Of a stretch of 64,000 bases of DNA, positions 26,959 to 36,405 are shown one piece after another. The notes beneath the pieces are model-generated. The model did not search any database. It was not told the DNA's origin and worked only from the letters and a program-made list of their open reading frames with translations. Each line of letters starts with the position of its first letter. The stretch's first letter is position 1. Source of the stretch: Alphaproteobacteria bacterium. GTDB taxonomy: Bacteria; Pseudomonadota; Alphaproteobacteria; Bin95. The DNA is taken from NCBI GenBank assembly GCA_030833925.1, contig JAURGE010000001.1, positions 1 through 64,000 on the forward strand, in the 5' to 3' direction. The position numbers and the translations under genes were made by a program.

Positions 26959-26998
26959 AGCTGCAGCATGTTTGTGGTAGTTTAGACAGCTTTTTTTT
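26959..26998 (+). terminator. Possible terminator after the sarcosine oxidase operon
   Basis: AGCTG (26959-26963) can pair with CAGCT (26987-26991), the latter running into eight T. The loop of ~23 nt is long, so this is a weak candidate, but the T-run lies exactly between the operon and the convergent quinone oxidoreductase gene. Confidence 0.3.
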
Positions 26999-27009
26999 GG
27001 ATTTGTCTT

Positions 27010-27990
27010 TTATAAAGCTGCTGAGAGCACCGCTTTGCCGATTATCTTTCGCGCCTCGATAGCGCGAAAAGCTTGTGCCACATCTTCGAAGCGGAAACGG
27101 TGTGATATGTGTGGTGTGATCTGTCCGGTTTCTGCCAACGCTAGCAGTTTCTCCTTGGCGAGAGCGCCGCGTGAAGGGTTCTTTCTAGCACCCTCGCCTG
27201 CTCTAATACCGATTACTGATGCACCTTTGATCAACAAATGATTTGTTTTAGCCAGCGCGGCGCGACCAGAAACAAAACCGACCACTATAATTCGTCCCTC
27301 CCAAGCAAGGCACCTCACACTTTCGTCGAAAACATCACCACCTACCGGGTCATAAACGAGATTAACGCCAAAATTCCCTGTGAGTTTTTTGACCTCATCC
27401 CGAAAACCAGGCGCAGAAGAAATCACATGGTCTGCACCCGCTTCTTTAACTGTCGCAAGTTTTTCCATGTTCCCACCGCTAGCGATTACATGTGCGCCAA
27501 GGGCTTTCGCAAGCTGAACAGCGGCAAGCCCTACACCGCCGGTGGCGCCGTGAATTAGAACAGTTTCTCCGGACGCTAAACTGCCTCTATCAACGAGACT
27601 GTGGTATGCTGTCATCGCAGCAGAGCGAAATACGGCTCCTTGTTCAAAGTCCATTGAGGAAGGCACAGGCCACAGTTCGTCTCCTCCGAGGATATGCATC
27701 TCCTGAAATCCACCGGGTCGGTGACTGGAAATCACACGATCTCCAATTTTCCAGCGTTCAACATTCTTTCCGGTGGCAACGATTTCTCCGGCCGCTTCTA
27801 GGCCGGGGATAAAAGGTGGCTCAGGTTTTAACTGATAGCCGCCTCGACACATTAGTGTGTCAACAAAGTTGACCCCCCAGGCTCGCTGTTGAACTAGGAC
27901 CTCGTTCGTGCCGGGGTTTTCGGCTTCAGGTCTGTTCGCCAATTTCAGGTTCTCTGGGCCACCAAGGCCGTTACATATAATTACTCTCAT
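27010..27990 (-). CDS. Zinc-independent NADPH:quinone oxidoreductase-type MDR enzyme
   Basis: A 326-residue medium-chain dehydrogenase/reductase. N-terminal GroES-like fold (NEVLVQQRAWGVNFVDTLMCRGGY, GLEAAGEIVATGKNVERWKIGDRVIS) and a NADPH-binding Rossmann domain (VLIHGATGGVGLAAVQLAKALGA). The structural zinc cysteine lobe is absent, as in quinone oxidoreductases. Proteins like this reduce quinones or enoyl compounds; the closest annotated group is often called acyl/enoyl reductase or Qor. Transcribed alone. The 256 nt upstream, shared with the NDUFS4 gene, hold no gene. Confidence 0.88.
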   Translation of the reverse strand: MRVIICNGLGGPENLKLANRPEAENPGTNEVLVQQRAWGVNFVDTLMCRGGYQLKPEPPFIPGLEAAGEIVATGKNVERWKIGDRVISSHRPGGFQEMHILGGDELWPVPSSMDFEQGAVFRSAAMTAYHSLVDRGSLASGETVLIHGATGGVGLAAVQLAKALGAHVIASGGNMEKLATVKEAGADHVISSAPGFRDEVKKLTGNFGVNLVYDPVGGDVFDESVRCLAWEGRIIVVGFVSGRAALAKTNHLLIKGASVIGIRAGEGARKNPSRGALAKEKLLALAETGQITPHISHRFRFEDVAQAFRAIEARKIIGKAVLSAAL

Positions 27991-28246
27991 ATGAGTATCT
28001 TTGGTCCTACCTCAGATTCAGGTCCCGAGTTTTTATTTTCTGGTACTTGCTTGCGATGATTAAGGGTGCTTATCGTCTGACAGCAAAAGAAGTATAACAG
28101 GACTAAGAGTTTATAGTGCTTTAAAGCATATACACGTCGCATCTACGAAATCGGCTTTGCTTTTTTAGCACAAGACTTCCGCCTGATACCGTTTGTAGGT
28201 AAAAAGCTAAAACTGAGTAGTTCAAGGGGTCGGGAAACGAGCCGAT

Positions 28247-28534
28247 ATGACCGTTAAAGCAAGAATATTTCAGCCAGCTCGTACAGCTATGCAGCAAGGG
28301 CGAGCAAAGACTAAATCCTGGGTATTTGAGTGGGAGCCAGCGGAAGCCCGTCGAGCAGAACCCTTAATGGGTTGGATTGGTTCAGGTGATACCCGCCGTC
28401 AAATACAGCTTCGTTTTGAGAGTAAAGAAGAAGCAATAGCCTATGCCGAGGGCAGAAATATTCCTTATGTCGTTCGGGAGCCTAAGCATCGTTCCCCAAA
28501 GGTTAAGAGTTACTCGGACAATTTTCGCTGGTAA
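28247..28534 (+). CDS. NDUFS4-type accessory subunit of respiratory complex I
   Basis: A 95-residue protein of the ETC complex I subunit family (mitochondrial NDUFS4/AQDQ), found in alphaproteobacterial complex I. ARIFQPARTAMQQGRAKTKSWVFEWEP (in parts), MGWIGSGDTRRQIQLRFESKEEAIAYAE (in parts) and YSDNFRW at the end are diagnostic. It supports assembly or stability of NADH:quinone oxidoreductase. The nuo operon is not in this window; a lone copy followed by tRNA-Arg is common in the class. Confidence 0.94.
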   Translation: MTVKARIFQPARTAMQQGRAKTKSWVFEWEPAEARRAEPLMGWIGSGDTRRQIQLRFESKEEAIAYAEGRNIPYVVREPKHRSPKVKSYSDNFRW

Positions 28535-28558
28535 GAGTATGTTGCCCTACTGGCCATC

Positions 28559-28635
28559 GACCCCGTAGCTCAGCAGGATAGAGCACGTGCCTTCTAAGCT
28601 CGCGGTCGCAGGTTCGAATCCTGCCGGGGTCGCCA
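28559..28635 (+). tRNA. tRNA-Arg (anticodon TCT)
   Basis: A 77-nt cloverleaf with encoded CCA. Acceptor stem GACCCCG/CGGGGTC, D stem GCTC/GAGC, T stem GCAGG/CCTGC with TTCGAAT loop. The anticodon TCT is at 28593-28595. The anticodon stem CGTGC/GCTCG has one T-T mismatch in the middle pair. Confidence 0.95.
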
Positions 28636-28664
28636 TTTTCTAAAATTTTCGCGAGTGGGGTGTT

Positions 28665-30272
28665 ATGGACGTCTTCGACTACATAATCATTGGTGCTGGT
28701 TCATCTGGTTGTGTCCTTGCAAATAGGCTCTCAGCTGACCCAAAGAACCATGTGCTTTTGCTCGAAGCCGGCGGTAAAGACAAACACCCATTAATCCATA
28801 TCCCTGCGGGTTTCGTGAAGACGATGAATAACCCCCGGTATAACTGGGCATTCGAGTCGGAGCCTGAAGAAGGAACAAAGAACCGCAAGCTGCCAATTGC
28901 GCGTGGAAAAGCTCTGGGCGGATCATCATCGATCAATGGCATGGTTTATGTTCGGGGTCAGGCCCGGGATTATGATGATTGGGCACAAATGGGGTGCCGC
29001 GGTTGGTCATGGGATGAGGTGCTTCCTCACTTCATTAAGTCAGAAAACAGAGAAGGTGCTACCGATGCCACGCCATGGCGAGGACGAGGTGGAGAGTTAA
29101 ACGTTGCTGACTTAACCGAAACTTATCCAATGCTTGACCAAGTGCTGAAGGCTGCTGTGGAAGCGGGCTTCACACTTACCGATGATTATAACAAGGGGGA
29201 TCAAGAAGGTTTCTCATATTACCAAGTGACCCAGAAAAAAGGGAGGCGCTGGTCTGCCGCCAAAGCTTTTCTTGATCCAGTCAAAAGCCGACCTAACCTT
29301 CGTATAGAAACCCATGCATTTGTCACCGAACTCCAAGTGGAAGGTGGGCGCGTCACCGGGGTGATTTTTGACCAGAATGGAGAGATAAGGTTCGCGAAAG
29401 CTGGGCGAGAGGTAATTCTTGCTGCTGGAGCAGTGCAGTCGCCGCAAATTCTTGAATTGTCTGGTATTGGCCGGCCTGATTTGCTCGGTGATCACGGTAT
29501 AAAAGTTCGCCATAAATTAATGGGCGTTGGTGAAAATTACCGGGACCACATGCTTGTTCGTATGGTATGGCGCTTTGAAGGTCTCCCATCTTTTAACCAG
29601 CAAACCAGGGGTCTCTCCCTGGCAAAGGAAGTGGTCAAATATGCCCTTACTCGAAAGGGCGTACTCGCTGTTCCGGCAGGGCTATTAAACGGGTTTGTGC
29701 GTTCTCGGCCAGAATTGGAGGTCCCCGACCTTCAAATCCGCGCCACCCATGCATCCTTCAAGGATGTGCGTAAGCGCATTCTAGACGACTTTCCTGGAAT
29801 TACCTTGGCGCCTAATCAAAGCCGGCCAGAAAGCAGAGGCACAATTCATATTAAGTCTAAAGATTTTAGAACTGCTCCCGCTATCCGTCCGAATTTTCTT
29901 TCAGATGACATTGATCGCCAAGCGATCGTGGCAGGCATGAAAATAGTCCGCAGAATTGTTGCTGCACCATCCCTTGCTAAGCACATAAGAGAGGAATTAG
30001 CCCCAGCTAAAGGCGCGCATACTGATGATGAATTATTGGACGTAGCCCGCTCTAACGGTGTTACGATTTTCCATCCAGTTGGAACTTGTAGAATGGGCCG
30101 CCGCGACGACCCTATGGCCGTCGTTGACGAACGACTTAAGCTGCAGGGGTTGGATGGATTACGAATAATTGATGCCTCAATCATGCCAACTTTGGTTTCG
30201 GGTAACACCAATGCGCCCGTAATAATGATCGCAGAAAAAGGGGCTGCAATGATTCTTGAGGATGCAGCTTAG
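28665..30272 (+). CDS. GMC-family FAD oxidoreductase (choline/alcohol dehydrogenase-like)
   Basis: A 535-residue flavoenzyme. FAD motif [19 protein letters not shown] at the start, [23 protein letters not shown] (GMC signature 1), [22 protein letters not shown] (signature 2), and the C-terminal [10 protein letters not shown] and [16 protein letters not shown], with the active-site His and Asn. Choline dehydrogenase is the usual annotation, but the family oxidises many alcohols. It is followed 33 nt later by an Ldh-family dehydrogenase and an alpha/beta hydrolase, so it may start a small catabolic operon. Confidence 0.9.
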   Translation: MDVFDYIIIGAGSSGCVLANRLSADPKNHVLLLEAGGKDKHPLIHIPAGFVKTMNNPRYNWAFESEPEEGTKNRKLPIARGKALGGSSSINGMVYVRGQARDYDDWAQMGCRGWSWDEVLPHFIKSENREGATDATPWRGRGGELNVADLTETYPMLDQVLKAAVEAGFTLTDDYNKGDQEGFSYYQVTQKKGRRWSAAKAFLDPVKSRPNLRIETHAFVTELQVEGGRVTGVIFDQNGEIRFAKAGREVILAAGAVQSPQILELSGIGRPDLLGDHGIKVRHKLMGVGENYRDHMLVRMVWRFEGLPSFNQQTRGLSLAKEVVKYALTRKGVLAVPAGLLNGFVRSRPELEVPDLQIRATHASFKDVRKRILDDFPGITLAPNQSRPESRGTIHIKSKDFRTAPAIRPNFLSDDIDRQAIVAGMKIVRRIVAAPSLAKHIREELAPAKGAHTDDELLDVARSNGVTIFHPVGTCRMGRRDDPMAVVDERLKLQGLDGLRIIDASIMPTLVSGNTNAPVIMIAEKGAAMILEDAA

Positions 30273-30305
30273 GAACACTTTTTCGTTCGAAGGACAGATG
30301 AAGCT

Positions 30306-31361
30306 ATGACTAATGTTTTATACGCAGCTGAAACCCTCGAAGCGTTTGGCTGCGCGTTGTTTGTTGCTGCCGGAATGCCTGAGGACCGGTCTATTATTGT
30401 TGCGCGCTATTTGGTTGAGGGTGATTTAATGGGCCATGATACGCATGGCCTTGCCCAAGCAGCCGGGTATCTGAAGGATCTTCGGGCCGGAAATATGCCG
30501 GCAGATGGCGACATTGAAGTTATTTCGGACAAGACGGTGGCGGCTGTGTGGGACGGTGGTTACAAGTCAGGCGTCTGGCTGGCATGGAAGGCGGTCGATG
30601 AGGCGGCGCGACGGGCAAAGAAGCATGGACTTTCAGCAATAACAATCCGTCGATCCCATCATATTGCTTGCCTCGCCACTTTTCTGCCAGTGGCAACCGA
30701 GCAAGGCCTAGCGGTAATGCTTATCTCTTCGGATCCATCCGTTAAGGCCGTGGCGCCTTTTGGGGCAACAGAGCCGCTATTCACTCCTAATCCTATTGCA
30801 TTTGGGTACCCTACCGACGGTGATCCAGTTTTGATTGATATTTCAGCCTCTGGCACCACGATGGGCCTTGCCATGCGTCAGAAGGTTGAAGGGCGTCGCC
30901 TACCTGGTAAGTGGCTTGTAACTGCTGATGGCGAGGCGACTGACGATCCAGAAGAACTCTTCACGGATCCGCCTGGTGCCTTTCTGCCCTTGGGAGGCTT
31001 AGACAGGGGTCACAAAGGCTTTGGTCTCGCGTTGATGGCTGAAGCGTTAACCTCTGGTCTAGGTGGTTTTGGGCGTGCTGATGGTTCTAACCAATGGGGT
31101 GCATCTGTATTTGTTCAGTGTATTGACCCTGAGGCCTTCGGTGGCCGGGCCGCCTTTGAAAGGGAAGCCGGATGGCTTGCAAGAGCCTGCCGTGGAGCAA
31201 GAACTGCCCCGGGTGCTCCACAACCTCGTATGCCTGGTGATGGTGCTCTGGCCAGAAAACGCGCCGCTTTAGCTAATGGAGTCTCTTTGCACCCATCTAT
31301 TATTCCCGCTCTTGAGCCTATCGCTGCAGAGTTAGGGGTCACGTTGCCAAAGCCCCTCTGA
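30306..31361 (+). CDS. Ldh family NAD(P)-dependent 2-hydroxyacid dehydrogenase
   Basis: A 351-residue member of the malate/L-lactate (type 2) dehydrogenase family (MdhA, AllD, YiaK), unrelated to Rossmann-fold lactate dehydrogenases. Substrate-site GHDTHGLAQ near 50, catalytic RRSHHIACLATF near 120, NPIAFGYPT and GHKGFGLALMAEAL are conserved. AllD-type ureidoglycolate dehydrogenase is one possibility. It is the most divergent of the three Ldh-family genes in this window (others at 59818 and 60928). Its TGA overlaps the following ATG. Confidence 0.88.
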   Translation: MTNVLYAAETLEAFGCALFVAAGMPEDRSIIVARYLVEGDLMGHDTHGLAQAAGYLKDLRAGNMPADGDIEVISDKTVAAVWDGGYKSGVWLAWKAVDEAARRAKKHGLSAITIRRSHHIACLATFLPVATEQGLAVMLISSDPSVKAVAPFGATEPLFTPNPIAFGYPTDGDPVLIDISASGTTMGLAMRQKVEGRRLPGKWLVTADGEATDDPEELFTDPPGAFLPLGGLDRGHKGFGLALMAEALTSGLGGFGRADGSNQWGASVFVQCIDPEAFGGRAAFEREAGWLARACRGARTAPGAPQPRMPGDGALARKRAALANGVSLHPSIIPALEPIAAELGVTLPKPL

Positions 31362-32215
31362 TGAATTCTAAACCCGTTGAATACCGAATGTCTGACGGAA
31401 TCGTTCTCCGTGGCGACGCTTTGGGACCGGAAAATGGACGTCCTGTTTTGCTGCTGCATGGAGGAGGACAGACCCGACATGCTTGGGGTGCTGCAGCAAA
31501 TGCCTTGGCAGAGCGTGGATGGAGAGCTGTAGCAATTGATCAGCGTGGTCACGGTGATAGTGATTGGGCATCGAATAATTTCTATCGGATCGATAATTTT
31601 GCGAGTGATATGAGATCTATTGCTACCTCAATGCGGCAGCCTCCAGCGGTTGTTGGCGCGTCATTGGGGGGGCTCGCTTCCATGCTTGGAGCCGGGGAGG
31701 CTGAAAATCCGAGTGCTGTCGCAAGTGCCATTATCTTTGTAGACATAACGCCTACCGTGGAACGAGCGGGTGTTGAGCGAATTGTCAGCTTTATGCAGGC
31801 ACGCATGATGGATGGTTTTGCAGATTTGGACGAAGCCGCCGATTATGTCGCGTCCTACCTTCCCGATCGCCCACGCCCAAAATCCAATGCAGGCTTGGAG
31901 AAAAATCTCCGGCGTCGTGATGATGGTCGGTGGTATTGGCACTGGGACCCGGGTTTTATGACCGACATAGATACCCGCATGGAGGATCGGGATCCCGCGC
32001 GCATGAGGGCTGCAACTAAAAGACTTTCGATGCCCGCATTACTTGTTCGTGGAGGAAAGTCAGACCTCGTAACACCTCAAACGGCTCAAGAATTTGTCGA
32101 GCTTGCACCTAATGCCCGGTTCGTGGATGTGGCGTCCGCTGGACATATGGTAGCTGGTGACAAAAACGATGTTTTTATTGAGGCGGTAACGACCTTTCTA
32201 AACGAGGTGATCTAA
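31361..32215 (+). CDS. Alpha/beta hydrolase
   Basis: A 284-residue alpha/beta-hydrolase-fold protein. Oxyanion region LLLHGGGQTRHAWG, nucleophile elbow GASLGGLAS (Ser), Asp in LVRGGKSDLVTP and His in SAGHMVAGD complete the triad. Likely a hydrolase of an ester, lactone or epoxide; the substrate is unknown. Coupled by a one-base overlap to the Ldh-family gene. It converges with the amidase gene. Confidence 0.88.
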   Translation: MNSKPVEYRMSDGIVLRGDALGPENGRPVLLLHGGGQTRHAWGAAANALAERGWRAVAIDQRGHGDSDWASNNFYRIDNFASDMRSIATSMRQPPAVVGASLGGLASMLGAGEAENPSAVASAIIFVDITPTVERAGVERIVSFMQARMMDGFADLDEAADYVASYLPDRPRPKSNAGLEKNLRRRDDGRWYWHWDPGFMTDIDTRMEDRDPARMRAATKRLSMPALLVRGGKSDLVTPQTAQEFVELAPNARFVDVASAGHMVAGDKNDVFIEAVTTFLNEVI

Positions 32216-32221
32216 ACATTC

Positions 32222-33640
32222 TTAGGAAAGCTTGGGTCTCAAAGTTGGAATTTTAGCGGCCGCTTCAAAGGTTGCGCTTAAGCTAAGAAGCCGAGTGTCG
32301 GACAGCCATGGTCCCACAAACTGTATTCCGCCTGTTGGCAGGCCCTTATTTGTAAATCCGTTCGGCAGGGTGATAGCTGGGTGTCCAGTTAAGTTGAAGG
32401 GATGAGTGTAAGGATACCAGCCATCTCTAAGACCCCCGGCTTCATTTTCATTAATTATCACCGCGCCAAATGGGTTTTGGTCAGCAGGCAAAGCTGGGCA
32501 GGCGAGTGTCGGAGTGGCGATGAAATCAACCTCCGTGAACCACGACTGTATTTGGCGATATAGAAGAGTTCTCGTTTCCATTGCTCTTTGAACGTCAACT
32601 GCCCCGTAGTCACGACCTTCTTTCATCCAATGTCGTAAAGTTGCACTCATACCTTCGCCTATCTTTTCCTCTACGTGGGCAAAACGACAGGCCCAAATAG
32701 AAAAAGTGAGTGGACCCCAAACAGGGAGAGTATTCTCGAAAGGGTCGTTCCTCTCTATCAAAATGGCACCAAGGCTCTCCAATATTTTTAAGTTAGCTTC
32801 GAAGGCTGAGAGAGTTTCGGAATCTATTAGTGAGTTTCCCAAGTATGTTCGCCAGCCAATTTTGAGCCCTTTTAAGTCAAGAGGTTCAGCGGCCGCTTTA
32901 CTAATTCCCTGGATATCACGACCGAGTGAATGGGGATCACTACTGTCTGGACCCGCCATTGCTTCTAGCATAAGCCCAGCATCAGCAACTGTGCGAGCCA
33001 TTGGGCCCACATAAGCTAGTAAGCCGAAAACTTCGGGGGTCTGATCGTGTGGAACGACTCCAAGGCTTTGTTTCATCCCGACGAGCCCGCAGGCCGCCGC
33101 AGGAATACGGGTAGAACCACCTCCATCTGTACCAACAGCGATCGGTCCCGCACCTGCTGCTACTGCGGCCCCCGATCCACCAGATGAGCCACCGGTTGTC
33201 CTGGTAAGGTCCCAGGGATTTAGGGTTTGCCCAAAGATAGGCGCTTCAGTAAGGGGTTTATGTCCAAATTCAGGCGTTGTTGTCTTCGCAAAAATGATAG
33301 CGCCTGCAGCTTTCAAACGCGCAACCGCCACACAGTCTGCAGTGGGGACATTGTCTTTATAAGCTAGGCTACCAAACGTCGTACGTAGGTCTGCAGTATT
33401 GCACAAATCCTTCACGGAAACTGGTACTCCATGAAGAGGTCCTTTGGGCGGTTCTTTTTCTGCCTTGCGGGCCGCTGCTATTGCTCGTTCGCCATCAATG
33501 GTGATGAAAGCGTTACAAGCAGCTTGTAGTTCGCTTGCACGCTCAAGAGTTGCCTCCATAACTTCTACCGGAGAAACTTCTCTATTCGAGATGCGTTGTG
33601 CAAGTTCACTAGCGCTTGCCCAGATTAATTCGGTACTCAT
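32222..33640 (-). CDS. Amidase (amidase-signature family)
   Basis: A 472-residue amidase with intact Lys77 (VSVKDLC), cis-Ser152 (GGSSGGS) and Ser176 (DGGGSTRIPAA), spaced 75 and 24 residues. Related by family, but not closely, to the amidase at 12891-14300; here the glycine-rich loop is standard. It starts inside the stop of the gamma-glutamyltransferase-like gene (ATGA overlap), so the two are translated together and may work on the same amide-containing compound. Confidence 0.92.
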   Translation of the reverse strand: MSTELIWASASELAQRISNREVSPVEVMEATLERASELQAACNAFITIDGERAIAAARKAEKEPPKGPLHGVPVSVKDLCNTADLRTTFGSLAYKDNVPTADCVAVARLKAAGAIIFAKTTTPEFGHKPLTEAPIFGQTLNPWDLTRTTGGSSGGSGAAVAAGAGPIAVGTDGGGSTRIPAAACGLVGMKQSLGVVPHDQTPEVFGLLAYVGPMARTVADAGLMLEAMAGPDSSDPHSLGRDIQGISKAAAEPLDLKGLKIGWRTYLGNSLIDSETLSAFEANLKILESLGAILIERNDPFENTLPVWGPLTFSIWACRFAHVEEKIGEGMSATLRHWMKEGRDYGAVDVQRAMETRTLLYRQIQSWFTEVDFIATPTLACPALPADQNPFGAVIINENEAGGLRDGWYPYTHPFNLTGHPAITLPNGFTNKGLPTGGIQFVGPWLSDTRLLSLSATFEAAAKIPTLRPKLS

Positions 33641-35277
33641 TGCCGGTTGCCCTGATGAACGGTTAGTACCGCGCCATCGTGACTAGGATCTCCCCCTCCG
33701 CGAAGTCCGCTTTCTGTGTAGAAATCAATTGCGTGTGGAGCAGCAAACGCAAAAGTTAGAGGTGATCGCTGGATTTCATATCCCTCTGCTTCAAGTGGCT
33801 CTACTGCATATCCTGGAACACGATTTGCTATATCTATTATGTTGCTCGTAGCAGACACCCGCGGGGCGGAAACGGCTTCTGTCGGTGACATGCCGAAGTC
33901 AAGCATGTTCAGAATTGTTTGCATGACGCCCATTGCAATCTGAGTGCCCCCAGGAGCGCCCAGAGCAATTACTGGCTTTTCATCCTCAAAGATAATAGTT
34001 GGACAAAGAGAGGAAAAACGGCTCTTTCCAGGCGCTACAGAACCTGCGCGGCCTGGCCTAGGATCAAACACACCCATGCACCCATTGTACATAAACCCAA
34101 GTCCGTCGGTGATCACACCTGATGGCATGCCAAGCGAATGGGTCATTGTTACAATATTACCATCTCGATCACGGACAACGACATGAGTGGTGTCTCGTCC
34201 TTCTTCTAAGCCGCCTTGGTAGCGCTTGACTGCTGCCTTCTTCCTACTGCGGATACGAGCCGCAATCTCTGCTGCATATTGTTTCGAAAGCAGTCGATCT
34301 ATTGGAACTTCGATAAATGCGGGATCACCAACGAAAGCATCTTTGTCAATGGTAGCCTGCTTCATCGCTTCAGCTAGGATCCGTATATATTCTGGTTCGT
34401 TGTGACCGATTGCGGCCAAATTGAAATTTTCCAGAATGTTAAGCATTTCTAGAAGCTGTATGCCTCCACCCGGAGGATTGTTAGAAGCGATTCGCCGACC
34501 GCGATAGTTCGTCCATAATGGCCCCCCGCGCACGAGTTTGTATTCAGTGAGGTCTTTCTTCCGCAAAAGACCTCCGTTTGCCCTCATATCCGCATCAATT
34601 TCGTCGGCAATTTCTCCTTCATAAAATACAGAAGAGCCTCCATCCGCGATCCTGCTCAGAGTGCGCGCTAGATCAGGATTGGAAACATGGTCGCCAACCC
34701 TTTTTATAGACCCGTCAGAACGAAAATAGATGTCGCGCCCTGTTGCTGAAAACCTCAATCGGTTGGTTACTTCGGCGCGACCGAATGCAGCCCCTTGAGT
34801 CCACCAAAAATGAACATGAGGACGGACAATAAAGCCCTTCTCTGCTTGTTTAATAGCCGGCTGACATATGTCCGACCAATCCCAGGTTCCATAGTCCTCA
34901 ATGGCAGTGTGATAAGCTTTCAAACTTCCAGGCGTGGTTATCGACTGGTACCCCAGGTCATTTACGAAATCTTTTAGGACGAAACCAAAGCCGTCTCGTG
35001 TTTCTCCTTCTATCAGATTGGACCACATATCTGGAGTTGCGCCCAACGGGGTATTGCCATGGAAGTCGATACATTCGTGAACACCAATTTTTGGTAGGTA
35101 CATGTGGGCACAGCCGAAACCAGCGATGCCACACATTTGTGGATCAACAACCCCCTGGACCAGAGCTGCTGCCATGGCAGCGTCAACAGCATTGCCTCCC
35201 CGCATCAATACTCGGGCACCTGCCTCGGCAGCCTCAGGTTGTGCTGCAACTATTATAGCGTCGTGATTTTTGGACAT
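33637..35277 (-). CDS. Gamma-glutamyltransferase family protein (cytoplasmic type)
   Basis: A 546-residue Ntn-hydrolase precursor that should self-cleave before Thr363 (RDTTHVVVRD) to a large and a small subunit. AAQPEAAEAGARVLMRGGNAVDAAMAAAL (in parts), GGIQLLEMLNILE and GAPGGTQIAMGVMQTILN are conserved. There is no signal peptide, unlike classical secreted GGT; cytoplasmic homologs include HpxW (oxamate amidohydrolase) and cephalosporin acylases. With the coupled amidase it may open and hydrolyse an amide or gamma-glutamyl compound. True glutathione activity is not assured. Confidence 0.9.
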   Translation of the reverse strand: MSKNHDAIIVAAQPEAAEAGARVLMRGGNAVDAAMAAALVQGVVDPQMCGIAGFGCAHMYLPKIGVHECIDFHGNTPLGATPDMWSNLIEGETRDGFGFVLKDFVNDLGYQSITTPGSLKAYHTAIEDYGTWDWSDICQPAIKQAEKGFIVRPHVHFWWTQGAAFGRAEVTNRLRFSATGRDIYFRSDGSIKRVGDHVSNPDLARTLSRIADGGSSVFYEGEIADEIDADMRANGGLLRKKDLTEYKLVRGGPLWTNYRGRRIASNNPPGGGIQLLEMLNILENFNLAAIGHNEPEYIRILAEAMKQATIDKDAFVGDPAFIEVPIDRLLSKQYAAEIAARIRSRKKAAVKRYQGGLEEGRDTTHVVVRDRDGNIVTMTHSLGMPSGVITDGLGFMYNGCMGVFDPRPGRAGSVAPGKSRFSSLCPTIIFEDEKPVIALGAPGGTQIAMGVMQTILNMLDFGMSPTEAVSAPRVSATSNIIDIANRVPGYAVEPLEAEGYEIQRSPLTFAFAAPHAIDFYTESGLRGGGDPSHDGAVLTVHQGNRQ

Positions 35278-35378
35278 AGTATTCCCCTTTGTCCTGCGGA
35301 CATGGGAGAGATTAGATGGGAAAATTGCCCTGTGAAACCGCTGTACTAATAGTGGAGCGCGCTATGCGGGTAAAACTA

Positions 35379-35876
35379 TCAACGCCTGATGGCGGTCAGC
35401 CCAGCCGTAAATCCACGAAGCGACAAAGGCACTTCAATTTCGCGTCCATTTAAGTCTTTGAAGGCTAGGACGCCGTTTAAACCAGCTTTCATTGCGAGGA
35501 AAAGCTTATCGTCAATCTCAATTTCAACATGGCAGCCAAGTTTGTCGCAGAAGCGAAACGGCGCCCAGCCATCAACGCCTTTATCTATTTTAATTCTAAG
35601 TCCGTCAGGTAATAGCACCGCCCCCAGAGGAAGATTGATAACTGCCATGGGTTTTGCTTGCGGTTGCTTGAAGCCCACCATGATGTTTGCCGCAGGCCGA
35701 TCCTGATAGGAAAGTCTTTGGAAGATGAAACAGACCTCGTTAGACTCTGAGCTTCCTTCGCAGCCTTCCTGCCAATCCTGAAAAACACGTTTTGTCTCTC
35801 GGACCGACTGTGATACAGCCGGCGTCGACGTTATCAAAGCTAAGACCAAGAGAGCAATTGACCTAAAAGCCGGCAA
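35379..35876 (-). CDS. Invasion-associated locus B (IalB) family periplasmic protein, second copy
   Basis: A 165-residue exported protein. Signal peptide MPAFRSIALLVLALITSTPAVSQ. The mature domain has VFQDWQEGCEG, VCFIFQRLSY, GWAPFRFCDKLGCHVEIEID and LSLRGFTAGLTAI, matching the IalB fold. Four cysteines probably form two disulfides (one CxxxxxxxxC pair near 39-49, another in FCDKLGC). It resembles classical IalB more than the copy at 4157. Divergent from tadA with a short shared promoter region of about 64 nt. Confidence 0.9.
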   Translation of the reverse strand: MPAFRSIALLVLALITSTPAVSQSVRETKRVFQDWQEGCEGSSESNEVCFIFQRLSYQDRPAANIMVGFKQPQAKPMAVINLPLGAVLLPDGLRIKIDKGVDGWAPFRFCDKLGCHVEIEIDDKLFLAMKAGLNGVLAFKDLNGREIEVPLSLRGFTAGLTAIRR

Positions 35877-35940
35877 GTTCCTCTGCGTCCCCTAACGATT
35901 TAGTTTGCCACTGAAAGCAGTAGGTGTAGTTATCATAGCT

Positions 35941-36405
35941 ATGACTACTTTGTCCCCCACCATTGATAAAGTTATGATGGACCTTGCCTTCATTGCAGCC
36001 CGCTCGGCCGCATTGGCAGGTGAGGTGCCTGTGGGGGCTGTAGTGGCTAAAGGTCAGCGTTGCATAAGTGTTGCCCATAATTTGGTCGAAACCAGACCGG
36101 ATCCGACAGCTCATGCTGAAGTCTTAGCTTTACGGCTTGCGGCATACCAGCTTGGCACAGCTCATCTTTCCGAATGCACTCTATACGTTACACTCGAACC
36201 CTGTGCCATGTGTGCGGGAGCTCTGGAGCATTCTCGTATTGGTCGTATCGTATTTGGGGCATATGACCCGAAAGGTGGAGGTGTCGAACATGGTGCCCGC
36301 GTCTTTCAAAGAAAAACATGCAGACATGTTCCGGAGGTCATAGGAGGCCACAGGGAAGATGAGGCTAGTCAGTTACTGACAGATTTTTTTAAGAACCTTC
36401 GATAA
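35941..36405 (+). CDS. tadA: tRNA adenosine(34) deaminase TadA
   Basis: Deaminates A34 of tRNA-Arg(ACG) to inosine. Zinc site His58 and catalytic Glu60 (TAHAEVLAL), Cys88 and Cys91 (EPCAMCAG). Typical N-terminus MDLAFIAARSAALAGEVPVGAVV. The frame is open back to 35905; the ATG at 35941 (MTTLSPT) is a reasonable start and a later ATG at 35977 is possible. Its TAA directly abuts the TAA of the Ada-like gene on the other strand. Confidence 0.93.
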   Translation: MTTLSPTIDKVMMDLAFIAARSAALAGEVPVGAVVAKGQRCISVAHNLVETRPDPTAHAEVLALRLAAYQLGTAHLSECTLYVTLEPCAMCAGALEHSRIGRIVFGAYDPKGGGVEHGARVFQRKTCRHVPEVIGGHREDEASQLLTDFFKNLR

